Positions 1-11,667 of a DNA stretch of 64,000 nt are shown here, in pieces (positions within the stretch are counted from its first letter, which is position 1; every line of letters starts with the position of its first letter). A model generated the notes under the pieces. That model saw nothing but the letters and a program-made list of their open reading frames with translations. It did no database searches and was not told the origin of the DNA. The DNA lies in assembly GCF_036850765.1 (NCBI RefSeq), contig NC_089490.1, positions 244,044,562 through 244,108,561 of the forward strand, read 5' to 3'. The position numbers were made by a program, and so were the translations under genes. This DNA comes from Saccopteryx bilineata. Taxonomy: Eukaryota > Chordata > Mammalia > Chiroptera > Emballonuridae.

Positions 1-46
1 GTCACCCCATTAAAAAAAAAAAAATTATTTTTAAAAAAGTGGTTTA
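1..46 (+). mobile_element. 3' tail of a young L1 LINE (cut by window edge)
   Basis: The first bases read GTCACCCCATTA followed by an A-rich tail. This matches the 3' terminus of the full-length L1 at 19538-27393 when that copy is read on its own strand. The body of the element lies outside the window to the left, so neither its length nor its coding state can be judged. It appears to be the same young L1 family. Confidence 0.8.
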
Positions 47-1680
47 TTATTTTATGGTTATGGAAGTCATTTGTAGTTATCACAGAATGTCTGGAAAAAC
101 ACAGAAAGCACAGGGAAGAAAAGAAAAATCATCCCTACTCCTAGGCAGACCTGAGGAATGCTACTGACACCTGGGTGTGCAATCTCATATGTACGACTTC
201 TAAATGGTCTCTTACTGTGCATACTATTTTTAGTGAAGTTCCTTTCATGACTTTTATAATTATAAGGGTAATGCAGGCTATGATAGAAAAACCAGAAAAC
301 ATAGCCAACATAAAGAATATCAAAATCATGCTGTGACCCCACCCACCTGGAGGCAGCCACTAGGAAACAATTTCATTGAATGCGATGCTTAGAAGGCCCA
401 TAAAATTGCAACATGCTGCTAAAGCAAGGTAAGATGTTTTAGGGAAGATTAAAGAAACAATAATCTGCTGTTATCTTTATTTGGAGTCTAGGCTGATTTG
501 TCTAGAATGAATGTCTCTTTCTTTCAGCTTCCCTATTCATAAATATAGGCAAGAGTTTCCAACTACCTTCACAAGCATGTTTGGGGGATCAGTCTGACAC
601 TGGTTGGGAATTCTAAATGCTCTGAAAAAAATGTATCATCTCCAGGCCATGACCCGCACTTATTCAGTCTCAGTTCGCCAGGCCAGACCACACGTTATCT
701 GGGCCACTTGAAAGCAGGAGAAGGTGATTTGGCCAGAGATGCACTCACCGTCTTCATCCAGGTGGAGAATGGACAGAGCGAACAGCTCGGAGGAGGACGT
801 GGACGCTTCCGTTCTCTGCACAGCCACGCCCCCCTAGCCGCCTCCAGGCGCAGGTGCCGGGCCTTTGGGAGAAGCAGCTCTCTTTTCTAGGGCATTCGTA
901 CCAACCTTTTATGAAATCTGTTTTTGCTCTTTTGTGTTGTTTTATTTTGATATGTCTCTAAAGAGCCTTGAAAATGGTCGTTGGCGTGCGGAACGGCCCA
1001 CCATCTGACTCAATAACTATTTTAATGATATGGCTGACGCCATGTAAACTAAGTAGACATGAGAGCTTGACCCACCAAGTGGTGGCAGCAGCAAGTGTGG
1101 AAGATGGGAGGGTTCTGACGCTACAGAACATGAAGTCTCAACTGACACAAGACAGGTGAATTCTGATCCACGGCTGCAAAGAGGCCCCCAGAAGTAAGTA
1201 CTCGGGTGTGTGCTACCTAGCTGAAATGAAACAACAAGTCCATGAAACCAACAAAAACGTTAAGTGCCCACAGGATGTGTGTCCACCTGTGGTTAGGTCG
1301 TGTCACCCTGACACCATGTGCCCCACAGGCCTGTTCCTCCTCCTGTGCGTCCTACGTGTCCATGGCAGAGGGCACCACTGTCTGCCCAGTGACCCCTAAG
1401 CCAAATCCTCAGCATCATTGTCGGCTCCTCTCTTTCTCATTTCCCGAGTCTAATCAATTACCAAGCCCTGCTGATTTTACTTTCTAAATGTCTCAAATCC
1501 TCCATTTCACTCATCCCCAACTTGACCACAGCCCACGCTGCAGTCATCTGTCACCTGCCCCACTAAGACCTTCTCCTTGGGCTCCCAGGTCCATTCTCGC
1601 CGTCCCCCTGCCACAGCGATGCTTTGGAAACATGGATCTGTTTGTGTCACTCCTCTGCCATAAGCCTTCCAATGGTTTCC
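47..1680. other. Low-copy DNA, no gene recognised
   Basis: I see no convincing exon, RNA gene or repeat here. Open frames are short, lack recognisable domains and occur on both strands. A mildly CpG-bearing patch at about 740-870 is too small to call a CpG island. The stretch may be intronic or intergenic. Confidence 0.5.
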
Positions 1681-1689
1681 CAGAGTTCT

Positions 1690-2000
1690 TTTAATCAAAA
1701 AGTAATTTCCATACAGAAAAATCACTCTTTTGAGTACAGGATTGTGCAAATTTTGACAAACACACACAGCCATGTAACAACCACCACAGCATTCAAAATA
1801 TAGAAAAGTGGTTTTTTTGGTGACAAAGAATAAAAAACTCACTGCTATAAAAACTTAAGAGTTTTTTTTTGTGTGAAAGTAAGTTTCTGTTTCACTTGGG
1901 TAAATACCTGGAGTGGTTCTGCTGGGTTGTTTGGAAAGAGTATATATTAACTTTGTGAGTAACTACCAAGCCATTTTGCAAAGTGGCTCTCCCATCTTGC
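1690..2000. mobile_element. Decayed L1 3'-end fragments
   Basis: Two blocks (about 1690-1805 and 1895-2000) resemble the 3' region of old mammalian L1s. The first has the AACCACCAC phrase preceded by a TTTTGACAAA motif, and the second has GGTAAATACCTGGAGTGG followed by AAAGTGGCT. They are diverged and interrupted by indels. The family-level call comes from memory of the L1M consensus and should be confirmed with RepeatMasker. Confidence 0.55.
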
Positions 2001-2620
2001 ATCCCCATCCCGTAGGATGAAATCCAAGCTCCATTTAGGTCTTCAGGGCCCTCCACACGGCTCGCCTGTCTCTCCATCATGGCTCCTTCCCCTTCCCCAC
2101 CCTTTTCATGCTTTATCACTCAACCACATTCGACTCTTTCACTGCTGTGACAAGCTCTGACTAATCTCCAGGACTTCCACCACGCTGTCTTCTGCCCCAA
2201 ACACTGTGCATTCTCCCCTCTTTATCTGAACAACTTCTTTATCTGACCAACCTATTGGCTTAAATGTCACCTCAGCCAGGAAACGTTCCCTGAACCAAAT
2301 TAGGTCCCCCCATGCTTTTCCCTCGTTCGCTCATTCAAGAAACGTTTGATGAATAACAACCAGAGTCTTGGCTGTGTCCCAAACACTGGGGAGATAGCCC
2401 TAAATGAAAGAGCCAAAAGCCCAGGCTCCCAGGAAGCTGACAGACAATGAAGAATAACAACAAAACAAATATATACCAGAATGTCAAGTGCAAAAAGGTA
2501 ATGAACCAGAGCCATGAGTGATAGAGAAAAACGTGGAATTGCTATTTTAGAGAGGACAGTTGGAGGACAGCTCTCTGAGGAAAGGTGAATGGAATAAATG
2601 AGCAGCTCTACAAATATCTG
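2001..2620. mobile_element. Ancient L2-like and other mammalian-wide repeat remnants
   Basis: A C/T-rich block at about 2000-2295 has the look of an L2 internal 3' region, with a TGTCACCTC...CAGGAA...TTCCCTGA phrase near 2265-2295. It is followed at 2325-2600 by an old repeat with a CATTCAAGAAAC...AACACTGGGGA signature. Copies of this second, unnamed family recur at about 36850, 40690 and 45910. There is no coding content. A 251-codon frame on the minus strand covers this part but has no domain. Confidence 0.5.
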
Positions 2621-2789
2621 GGGAAAGATCACTCCAGCTGAGTGATCGAAGGCCAAGGATGCTCGGACAGGAGAGAGGTTGGCAGGAAGAGGCTCAGCAC
2701 GCTCAGTAAAGAGCTCGGGAACCTGCAGTGGGAACACAGCAAGCCAAGGAAGAGGTGAGGAAGATGAAGCCAGGTCACATCGTGGCTTC

Positions 2790-2975
2790 CATAGCACCTC
2801 CACCCTCTTGATGACACTTGTCACACTGCCCCCATGTCGCCTGCCTTTCCCTCTGAACTGTGCTCTCTGAGGCCCAGGACTGTGTTTATTCTGTTCATTA
2901 CTAATCAGCAAGCCCTTAGCACAGTGTTTGCTGCGGGGCAGGTGCTTCATAAACACTTGAATGAATGAATGAGCG
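2790..2975 (+). mobile_element. L2 LINE 3' end
   Basis: The block has the typical L2 3' UTR ending: CCCAGGACTGTGT...TTAGCACAGTG...AGGTGCTTCATAAACAC followed by a short (TGAA)n run. L2 is an ancient mammalian CR1-clade LINE, and this copy is inactive. Confidence 0.75.
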
Positions 2976-4110
2976 GATGGAGTACCTCGATAACATGAAC
3001 TGTCTTGACTGCATGACTCACTAATCCCTGAGAAGGTGGCATGAGCCCATATCACCAGAGGAGAAAGGGAGGCTCAGATTGCTTTCATGACTTTGCCAGA
3101 GGGAGAGGCACACGGTATGGCTGGGACTGAGCTCCCTCGTGATCGCAGCTCCCTCACAGTATCTGCACCATCTGGCCTGACCCACGACAACAGCCTCCAA
3201 TATCCAAACCCCTTCCTTCCACAAACCTCATTATCTATCCACCTGCTAGCCTTGAATTTGAAAGAATATCTCTGGACCACACTTTAGGGTAGCAGTTAAA
3301 AAAAAAGAAAGAAAAAAAATCAGCTCAAGACACACAAATGTTTTTATTTGACCCACAGAATGATTTCAAGGAGCTGCAGAATATCATTTTTAAAAATAAA
3401 ATTTTCTGCTTTATCTTTTTCAAAAATCTGAAGATGTTGCAATGCTGGATCTGCAATCTCCATGGCAAAACCCTCTGAGCAGAATAGTGACTATCCCTTT
3501 ATGTAGGACGGGCCCTCTCCAATCTGCCGCACCCTCCGATAGTCTTTGGCACTGTGTACCTGGTCCACTTCACTAGTTCAGGTCCCGTGCCCAGAGGGTG
3601 GTCAAGTGTGGTTCCTTCCACACCCCATAACACGTGCAGTCAGCATCCAGGGTTTAGGGGGTCTGGACACTGGCCAGTCCCTGCTTATTCCATTTCTCTT
3701 TCCAGGATATTTAGGTGGTTGGATTCAAAATGGAGTGACATCCAGTGTCACCTACAAGTCAGGAAGTCAGAAAAGAAAAGTGATAGATCAAAGAGCTGCA
3801 CGAAGCAGAGAGGGTAAGGGGGGATGCAGGGAAGACAGCGATGAAGGCTGCACCCCCCCCAGATTGGGGCACAGGAGCATAGTCACAGCACATGGGGTCG
3901 GACCTGCGTACAGGCCTGCAAGACTGCGGTGCCGGCAGCAGAGCCCTGGCTTTTCCCGTAATCCTTCACTTGGCACTCCAGCCTCCATACACAGTCTAGA
4001 AGATCACTGGTTTATTGAAGACATCAACACACATAGGGCAGCACTGAGTTAAGTTATAGTCTGGCTTAGAAAAACTCTAAAAGAGAGCTTGAAGAAGTTT
4101 TTCTATGGCA
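2976..4110. other. Low-copy DNA, no gene recognised
   Basis: The interval contains a frame of 168 codons (3546-4052) whose product shows no recognisable domain, low-complexity signature or splice logic. A short A-rich patch lies at 3299-3320. Nothing else stands out. Confidence 0.45.
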
Positions 4111-4250
4111 TGCTATGGAATCCAAAGTCTACCACAAATCCTGGCACAGTCACTTAATACTTGTTGAAGATTAATGTACCCTGTGCAAGTTACTTCTCCT
4201 GCTACTGCATTTATAAGGTGAGGGGTTTTCACTTCACTAATCCTTAAGAA
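4111..4250 (+). mobile_element. Possible MIR SINE fragment
   Basis: The phrase CCTGTGCAAGTTACTTCTCC...ATTTATAAGGTGAGG resembles the conserved core of MIR (CTTGGGCAAGTCACTTAACCTC...TGTAAAATGAGG). It is heavily diverged. Confidence 0.4.
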
Positions 4251-4825
4251 TTTACAGAGCTCTGAAATTCTACAGTTCTATGGATTTCTAAGTAGTTATA
4301 TGCAAAGGAGAGGTCAGCAATAAATACCAGGGGTCTCATCCATTTCCTGGGCATAGTAACACAGACTCTCATGATGGCAGGAAGAGGATAAGGAAGATTC
4401 TGATTCTTCACTGCTGAGCTGAAATAACGCCATTAGTCACAGCTGTGTTTCTCAGCCCTGGTGTTAGAGCACATACATTAAGAGTTTGCATTTTGCCTAT
4501 GATTGGAGTTAATTTGCCAAATGAATTCATCACAATTAGCCTCCTGGACTCAAGAAATGTGTTTGTAATGAGTGTGATATACAGGTGAGGCCAGCAGCCC
4601 AGACTGGCCAGGAGACTGGGGCTGCCTGACCAGTGTAATTTAAAGAGCATCCACAGGCCCCTTGCCTGCCTGATAATTTTCTTCTGTTGGCCTGTTACAG
4701 TGTCTTTAATCTTCACACTCAGTCACACCTTTGAGTCAAGGCCTTGAAAGATGCTCTCAGATGTGCCAATATGCAGAGGATTTTACATAAAAACATTTGC
4801 ATTTGTTACCATGTTCAGAGAATAA
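4251..4825. other. Non-repetitive DNA, possible conserved non-coding sequence
   Basis: No repeat or gene is evident. About 4390-4740 has balanced composition with AT-rich motif clusters such as TTTGCCAAATGAATTCATCA, the look of a conserved non-coding element. Without a multi-species alignment this is only a suggestion. Confidence 0.3.
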
Positions 4826-4829
4826 TTTT

Positions 4830-5045
4830 CTCAAACAATAATAATTCCTGCAATCTATTATTGAGAACTAACTCTGTACCAAGCACTTCATACGTGCTGA
4901 GTGCTTTCGCATTACATCCACAAACCTACTTGGCAGGTGCTGTATCTACTCCTGTTTACAGGAATAAGTGTAGTTTTGGCAAGAGCAGAGGTCACACAAC
5001 GCTAAATGGATGCGAACCCAGGTCTGCTGATCCTAAATTCATTCT
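4830..5045 (-). mobile_element. MIR SINE, nearly complete
   Basis: Read on the minus strand this is a MIR. On the plus strand one sees TATTGAGAACTAACTCTGTACC, GTGCTGAGTGCTTTCGCATT, GGTCACACAACG and GATGCGAACCCAGGTCTGCT. The last phrase is the reverse complement of the tRNA-derived head with its B box. It is an ancient, inactive element. Confidence 0.75.
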
Positions 5046-5059
5046 CTCTCTCTCTCTCT

Positions 5060-5225
5060 TTAAGGTATAATTTACACACAATGAAGTGCACAATTTTATG
5101 TCAGCTCAATGACTATTTACATGTGCTTACCCTCATACAACCACCACTAACACCAAGATGGAGAATATTTCCAGCACCCCAGGAAGTTCCTTCATGTCCC
5201 CTCCCCAGCTGATTTTCTAACATCC
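5060..5225 (+). mobile_element. Old L1 3' UTR fragment
   Basis: After a (CT)n run, AGGTATAATTTACACACA...CACAATTTTATG...CAACCACCACTAACACCAAG...ATTTCCAGCACCCCAG is the characteristic 3' UTR of old L1M-type LINEs. The same kind of fragment recurs near 1690 and 61010-61340. Confidence 0.65.
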
Positions 5226-6085
5226 CTCCCAGAAAAGAAACAGAATGCTAATGCTTAACTATCTGGCTATGTGAAGAAAGGCGGTATAGCCCAGGTAAGC
5301 TCAGGGAGAAAGAAATTGAACCAAGACAGAAAATTTGGGGAGGGGAGGAGTCGCTAGACAATATGAGGGAACTGCCTCTGGAGAAAGACAAGGGTTTGTC
5401 CGAGGTGCCACCAGCCCCGGAAACACACCCAGCGACTGCCCAGGTCGCTGTCACTGCCACCAGCTTCTCCGAAGCACGAAGAAGCGAGCGTGCAGAGATC
5501 CTTGCAGGAGCTCAGGTCCTGCATATTAAGCAGTGCTGGTCTCTCCCACTGCCGGGAATCCCAGTCTCTAACAAGAAAACAAATGCTGACAAATGAAAAG
5601 GAGATGTATTTGCTGGCACAGAGTCAACAGAGTGGAAAAACAGGCCAACTCAGGGCTCCCACAGGAAGTTTCAAACCCACTTTCTAATTCTTAGTTTAGC
5701 CGCCATTAGCTCTTCCCACATCCAGTGCTGTGTGTTTACTCTGCTGTGTTTAATTCAAGCTTCTCCAGTTGTCTGCCCTACACTTCAGAGTGGTAGTTTG
5801 AAATTTTATATCCTCCTCTGGCTTCTGTACAGCATCATTTCCATTCTTTTAAAGATCGTGCTTTTCTGTAAGTGTTGACTGGCAGCTTGTATTTGATTAT
5901 TCTTATCAGTTCGTCTCGAAATATGCGTCACTGTATCTCCAGATCTGAAGTCCGGAATGGCTGCCAGCTTAGGAGACACACCCCAGGGAAACCCTTTGAC
6001 TTAAACTGCAGGGCAACAGAAAAGATTACAAGTTGTATGAGGTTTCTGCTGATAGAAAACAGGAGTAAGGTTTTTCAAGGGAGAA
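5226..6085. other. Low-copy DNA, no gene recognised
   Basis: Overlapping short frames on both strands around 5250-5690 carry no recognisable domain. No repeat family was identified. Confidence 0.4.
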
Positions 6086-6300
6086 AAGGCTGAAGAAAGC
6101 AAGAGAAAGGGTAAAAGGAGAATAAAGAGAAAGGAGATGAGCAAGGTGAAAGAATAAGGAAATAGGAAAAAGCATAATGAAAGAAAGAGAGGAAAAGAAT
6201 GAGAAAATAAAGAGGGAAGAGAGAGGAAGAAAGGAAGAAAAATAGAGAAAATAACTTTGAAGGAAGAAGTGAGCAGATGTCACTAAAACTTTCAGAGGAC
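6085..6300 (+). repeat. Purine-rich (GA/AAGG) low-complexity tract
   Basis: About 200 bp is almost entirely A and G on the plus strand (GAAAG, GGAG, GAGAGG runs). The minus-strand frames here (Phe/Ser/Leu-rich) are artefacts of this composition. Confidence 0.8.
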
Positions 6301-7608
6301 AAGAGAGGGGTCTATAAGACAAGCAAAATAAACTTCTGAAGGGTTAATTATATATGATCATTGTTTACAATAACTACGTCTACATCAGTGAGTGCTCACA
6401 GAAAACTAGACACCAAACACTGCCAGTATTAAATATTGTGAAAAGGTTGCTCAAGATGGCAGCATAGAAAGACCCTGAACTGACATCCTCCCATGAACAC
6501 ATTGACTATACACCTATATATAGAGCAGTTCCTCCTGAAAAACAACAGGGGGCTGATTAAACAGCTCTTGTACAACAAACAAGAGAGAAAAAGGGAGGTG
6601 ACACAGAGAACGTTAGGGAGCTTCTGAAACACCTTGGGATCTGCAGAAACTCTCCAAGATAAGAAGTTCCTGTAAATGCCATGTGTCTGTTCCCTCTCTA
6701 CATACATAACATGAGGGAGCTCTGTCCAAATGCTCTGGATGGTCCGCAAGGGTACCTCGGTGTGCCGTGGGCCGCCGCAACCTGTGCTCACTCCAGCCCC
6801 AGACAGCCAGCCCTCCAGGACATCACCACACCCACATATCCTGAGCCGCCCTGCGCCAAGCCCCAGACCCAGCCAGCCAGTTCCCAGGGTGCCCCGGGCT
6901 CCGCACTTACCCTCTCAGGCTCCCGCAGCCTGCCCAAACCACCCAGCACACAGTCTACACAGAGGCTGCTTAGACACTAGAGGACTCCTTCAACATCAAA
7001 AAGGATAGCTGTTTTATCTAACTCATAGAAACAAACACAGGAAGTCAAACAAAATGAAAAGACACAGGGATATATTCCAAATGCAGGAACAAGAAAAAAA
7101 AAAGTGGAAAAAACCCAACCCTAATGAAATGGAGATAAGTATTAATAATTAGCTGGATAAAAACTTTGAAGTAGTGGTCATAAGGATGATCACCAAACTT
7201 GAGAGTAAAATAGGGCAAGTCAGTGAGAACACTTCACCAAAGGATAAGACAACTAGATAAAGGACCAATCACACTGAAGAACACAACAATTGAAATGAAA
7301 AATACAATTGAGTGAATGAACAGTAAATTAGATAACACAGAACAGCTTAGTGACCTGGAAGACCAAATAGTGAAAATCACTCATTCAGAACAGGAAAAAG
7401 AAAATTAAATTTAAGAGACCTCTGGTACATCAAGCAGCACACTAATATTCACTTTATAAAGATCTCAGACGAAGAGAAAGAAAAGAGCAGAAAGCTTATT
7501 TGAAGAAATAAAGTCTAAAAATTCTCTTAACCTGGAAGAAAACAGACATCCAGGCCCAGGAAGCAGAGACATCCTAGCAAGGTGAACCCAAAGAAACCCA
7601 CATATATT

Positions 7609-7774
7609 AATATATATTTTAAATTTATTGATTGATTTTAGAGCGAGAGGAAGGAAGAGAGAAAGAGAGACGGAAACATCGATCTATTCCATATGCGCCT
7701 TGACCAGGGATTGAACCCACAACCTTTGTGTATTGGGACAATGCTCTAACCAACCTAGCTATCCTGCCAGGGAA
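7609..7774 (-). mobile_element. tRNA-derived bat SINE (short VES type)
   Basis: On the minus strand it starts CCCTGGCAGGATAGC, then a B-box-like GGTTCAATCCCTGGTCAAGG region, a GAGAG-rich body and an A/T tail. Imperfect 15 bp target duplications AAACCCACA(T/C)ATATT lie at 7594-7608 and 7775-7789. It sits inside the ORF1 region of the ancient L1. Confidence 0.8.
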
Positions 7775-9387
7775 AAACCCACACATATTGTAATTAAAAT
7801 GACAAAAGTTAAAGATAAAAAGACCATCTTGAAGGCAGCAAGAGGAAAAGAATGAGTCACATACAAGGGAAACCCCCATAAGGCTACCAGCTGATATATC
7901 AGGAGAAACTTTACAGGCCAGAAGGGAGTGGCGTATGTTTAAAGTGCTGAAAGAAAGAAGCCTACAACCCAGGATACTTCACCTGGCAAGGCTATCATTC
8001 CGAACTGAAAGAGAGATAGAGCTTCCAGACAAACAAAACCTAAAGGAATTCATCACAGCTTCACAAGAAATGTTAAAAGGACTTCTTCAAGCAGAAAAGA
8101 AAAAGCCATAACCAGAAATAAAAAATATATCAAAGAAAAAAATCTCATTGGTAAGGGCAAATATGTAAGAAACACAGCAAATCAGCCACTTTAAAAGTTA
8201 GTACAGATATGGAGATTAAACGAGAAAAGTAGCAAATCAACTATAATATAACTATAATAAGTAGTTAGGGGCTACAAAAAACAAAAAGATCCAACACATA
8301 ATCTCAAAAACATAGTGTAAAGGGGGAAAGTAAAACTGTAACACTAATAGAATATGTTGAAACTTAAACACCTGTCAGCTGAAAGTAGATGGCTATAGTT
8401 CTAGATCTAGATATATAAACCTCACGGTAAACAAATAAAAAACCTACATAAGATACACAAAAAAATTTTTAAAAGGAATCCAAACAGAACCTTAAAGAAG
8501 ACAAGCAAACCACAAAGGTAAAAATCAAGAGAAGGTAAAAGCAGAAGAGAAGAACTACAAAAACAACCAAAAAAATTTGACAAAATACAATAAATACATA
8601 CCTGTTGGTAATTCCTTTCAATATAAATGGACTAAATGCTCCAATCAAAAGACATATGGTGTTTGAATGAATTTTTTTAAAGACCCATCTAAATACTGCC
8701 TACAAGAGAAGCACTTCAAATTGAAATATACACATAGTCTGAAAGTAAAGGGATAGAAAAGATACTCTACAAATAGAAACAAAAAGAAAGCTGGAGTAGC
8801 AATAATTGTATCAAAATAGACTTTAAAATAAAAACTGTAAAAAGAGACTAAGAAGGGTACCACATAATGATTAAGAGATTAATCCAAGAAGAAGATATAA
8901 TATTTGTAAGTGTCTATACATCCAAGATAGAAGCACATAATATCTAGCGCAAATGTAGATAGACATCAAGAGAGAAATTGACAGTATTACAATAATAGTA
9001 AGGAACTTTAATTCTCCACTTATATCAATGGATAGATCATCCAGATGAAAATCAATAAGGAAATAATGACCTTAAATATCACATTAGACCAGATAGATTA
9101 ATAGCTATTTCAGAACATTTCATCCAAAAACTACAGAATACATATTCTTTTTAAGAGCACATGGAACAGGCTCCAGGATATATCACATGTTAGGCCACAG
9201 AACAAGTCTCAATGAATTCGAACAGATTGAAATCATATCAGGTTATCTTTCCCAATCATAACAGTATAAAACTAGAAATCAATTACAGGAAGAAAACTGG
9301 AAAAAACACGACCATAGGGAGACTAAACAACATTTTACTAGACTACCAATGAGTAAAAGAAGAAATCAAATAGGAAAGCAAAAACTA

Positions 9388-9681
9388 CCATATTTCCCCA
9401 AGTATAAGACACATCTTAATTTGGGGGCTCAAAATTTGAAAAAAATGTATTACATAAAGTTATTCATCATAAAATTCATACAACTCCTCATCACTGTCAA
9501 AACTCTCATCCATTAACTTGTCCTCATCTCTGTCTGATGATGAATCACTGTCTTCATATATTGCCTCGTGAAAAAGCAGGGAATGCAAGTAATAAAACTA
9601 CAACCACTGTATATGACACACCCAGTTTTTAGACACTAAATTTTTCGAAAAAGGCTGAATCTTGTACATGGGGAAATACAG
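9388..9681 (-). mobile_element. Non-autonomous DNA transposon (Tigger/pogo-like) with TIRs and TA target site
   Basis: The left end reads CCATATTTCCCCAAGTATAA. The right end, reverse complemented, reads CTGTATTTCCCCATGTACAA, giving imperfect terminal inverted repeats of about 25 bp. Both ends abut TA (9386-9387 and 9682-9683), the Tc1/mariner-superfamily target. On the minus strand about 9465-9570 encodes an Asp/Glu/Ser-rich tail ending in a stop, like the acidic C-terminus of pogo/Tigger transposases. At 294 bp it is an internal-deletion derivative that cannot move itself. The family name is uncertain. Confidence 0.75.
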
Positions 9682-10259
9682 TACCTCAAGACAAATGAAA
9701 ATGAAAACACAAATTTCCAAAATCTATAGGATGTAGCAAAAGTAGTTCTAAATGAAAAGTTTATAGTGATAATGGCTTATCTCAAGTAACAAGAAAAATT
9801 CCACATAAATGGTCTAGTTTTACACCTAAAGTAACAAAAAGAAAAACAAAAACTCAAAATAAGTAGAAGGAAGAAAATAATAAAGATCAGAATGGAAATA
9901 AACAAAATACAGACTACAAAGAAAGGAAACAGTGGAAAAGATCAATGAAACTAAGGGCAGGTTCTTTGAAAATAGAAACAGAATTGATAAACCTTTAGTC
10001 AGGCTCATCAAGTAAAAAAGAGAGATAGCTAAATAAATAAAATCAGAAAGGAAAGAGAAGTTACAACCAACATCACAGAAATACAAAGGATCATAAAAAA
10101 TAGTACAGACAACCATATGCCAACAAATTGGACAATGTAGGAAAAAATGGATACATTTCTAGAAACATATAATCTTCCAAGACTGAACTAGGAAGAAAGA
10201 GAAAATCTAAATAGACCAATTACTAGAAATATAATTGAAGCAATAATAATTTTTAAAAA

Positions 10260-10389
10260 TTTCAACAAACAAAAGCCCACAGTTGAATTCTACCAAACAT
10301 TTAAAGAATTAATACCTATAATTATTTCAAAAAATACAAGATGAAAGAATGTTTCTAAACTCATTCTATGAGGCCAGCAATACCCTGGC
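10260..10389 (+). repeat. Left copy of a 130 bp target-site duplication
   Basis: This 130 bp block of ancient L1 ORF2 sequence is repeated without any difference at 11668-11797, on the other side of a young L1 insertion. The block begins just after TTTTTAAAAA, an L1 endonuclease-type cleavage site. L1 target duplications are normally about 7-20 bp. Confidence 0.9.
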
Positions 10390-11392
10390 CACATGCAAAA
10401 GAATGAAACTCGACTACAGCCTGTCCCCGTGTACTAAAATTAATTCAAAATGGATCAAAGACCTAAATATAAGACCTGAAACAATAAAGTACATAGAAGA
10501 AGACATAGGTACTAAAATCATGGACCTGGGTTTTAAAGAACATTTTATGAACTTGACTTCAATGGCAAGAGAAGTGAAGGCAAAGATAAATGAATGGGAC
10601 TACATCAGAATTAAAAGTTTTTGCTCAGCAAGAGAAACTGATATCAAAATAAACAGACAGCCAACTAAATGGGAAATGATATTTTCAAACAATAGCTCAG
10701 ATAAGGGCCTAATATCCAAAATTTACAAAGAACTCATAAAACTCAACAACAAACAAACAAACAATCCAATAAAAAAATGGGAAGAGGACATGAACAGACA
10801 CTTCTCCCAGGAAGAGATACAAATGGCCAACAGATATATAAAAAGATGCTCAGCTTCATTAGTTATTAGAGAAATGCAAATCAAAACTACAATGAGATAC
10901 CACCTCACCCCTGTTAGATTAGCTATTATCAACAAGAAGGGTAATAGCAAATGTTGGAGAGGCTGTGGAGAAAAAGGAACCCTCATTCACTGTTGGTGGG
11001 ACTGTAAAGTAGTACAACCATTATGGAGGAAAGTATGGTGGTTCCTCAAAAAACTGCAAATAGAACTACCTTATGACCCAGCAATCCCTCTACTGGGTAT
11101 ATACCCCAAAACCTCAGAAACATTGATACGTAAAGACACATGTAGCCCCATGTTCATTGCAGCACTGTTCACAGTGGCCAAGACATGGAAACAACCAAAA
11201 AGCCCTTCAATAGAAGACTGGATAAAGAAGATGTGGCACATATACACTATGGAATACTACTCAGCCATAAGAAATGATGACATCAGATCATTTACAGCAA
11301 AATGGTGGGATCTTGATAACATTATAAGGAGTGAAATAAGTAAATCAGAAAAAAACAAGAACTACATGATTCCATACATTGGTGGAACATAA
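10349..11392 (+). pseudogene. Chimeric L1 ORF2 C-terminal open frame (347 codons)
   Basis: The first 13-14 codons (10349-10390) come from the RT region of the ancient host L1 (FYEAS phrase). From there the frame runs without interruption into the young L1's ORF2 C-terminus. A CX3CX7HX4C zinc-knuckle-type motif is visible (KCWRGC...HCWWDC, about residues 205-225), and the frame ends at the normal ORF2 stop. It lacks endonuclease and RT domains, so it cannot act as a retrotransposase. There is no sign of its own promoter, and it is most likely an accident of insertion phase rather than a gene. Confidence 0.75.
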
Positions 11393-11667
11393 AAACGAGA
11401 CTAAGAGACATGGACAAGAGTGTGGTGGTTACCAGGGGTGGGGGGAGGGAGGACATGGGAGGGAGGGAGGGAGAGAGTTAGGGGGAGGGGGAGGGGCACA
11501 GAGAACTAGATAGAGGGTGGCGGAGGACAATCTGACTTTGGGCGAGGGGTATGCAACATAATTTAATGACAAAATAACCTAGACATGTTTTCTTTGAATA
11601 TATGTACCCTGATTTATTAATGTCATCCCATTACCATTAATAAAAATTTATTTAAAAAAAAAAAAAC
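10390..11667 (+). mobile_element. Young 5'-truncated L1 LINE (3' 1.28 kb)
   Basis: The insertion carries the C-terminal third of ORF2, a stop at 11390-11392, a G-rich 3' UTR (11430-11530) and a terminal A run (about 11655-11666). Compared with the full-length L1 at 19538-27393 it is closely related and belongs to the same family. It starts abruptly at CACATGCAAAAGAATGAAAC, which corresponds to roughly codon 950 or later of ORF2. It is flanked by perfect 130 bp duplications, which supports one target-primed insertion event that is young enough not to have accumulated differences. Confidence 0.9.
11435..11500 (+). other. G-rich tract in L1 3' UTR (potential G-quadruplex)
   Basis: GGGGTGGGGGGAGGGAGG followed by GGGAGGGAGGGAGGG and GGGGGAGGGGGAGGGG offers many runs of three or more guanines with short loops. 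Guanine-rich polypurine tracts are a known feature of mammalian L1 3' UTRs. The equivalent tract in the full-length L1 is the C-rich block at about 19709-19757. Confidence 0.75.

Noticed and set aside
2300..3055. 251-codon frame on the minus strand
   Set aside because: It lies across old L2-like and other repeats, has no recognisable domain, and overlapping frames exist on the other strand. Length alone is not evidence in 64 kb.
3546..4052. 168-codon frame on the plus strand
   Set aside because: No domain, signal peptide or family resemblance; a competing frame overlaps it. Could be an exon only if transcripts or conservation show it.
6026..6322. 98-codon Phe/Ser/Leu-rich membrane-like frame on the minus strand
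   Set aside because: Artefact of the purine-rich tract at 6085-6300.
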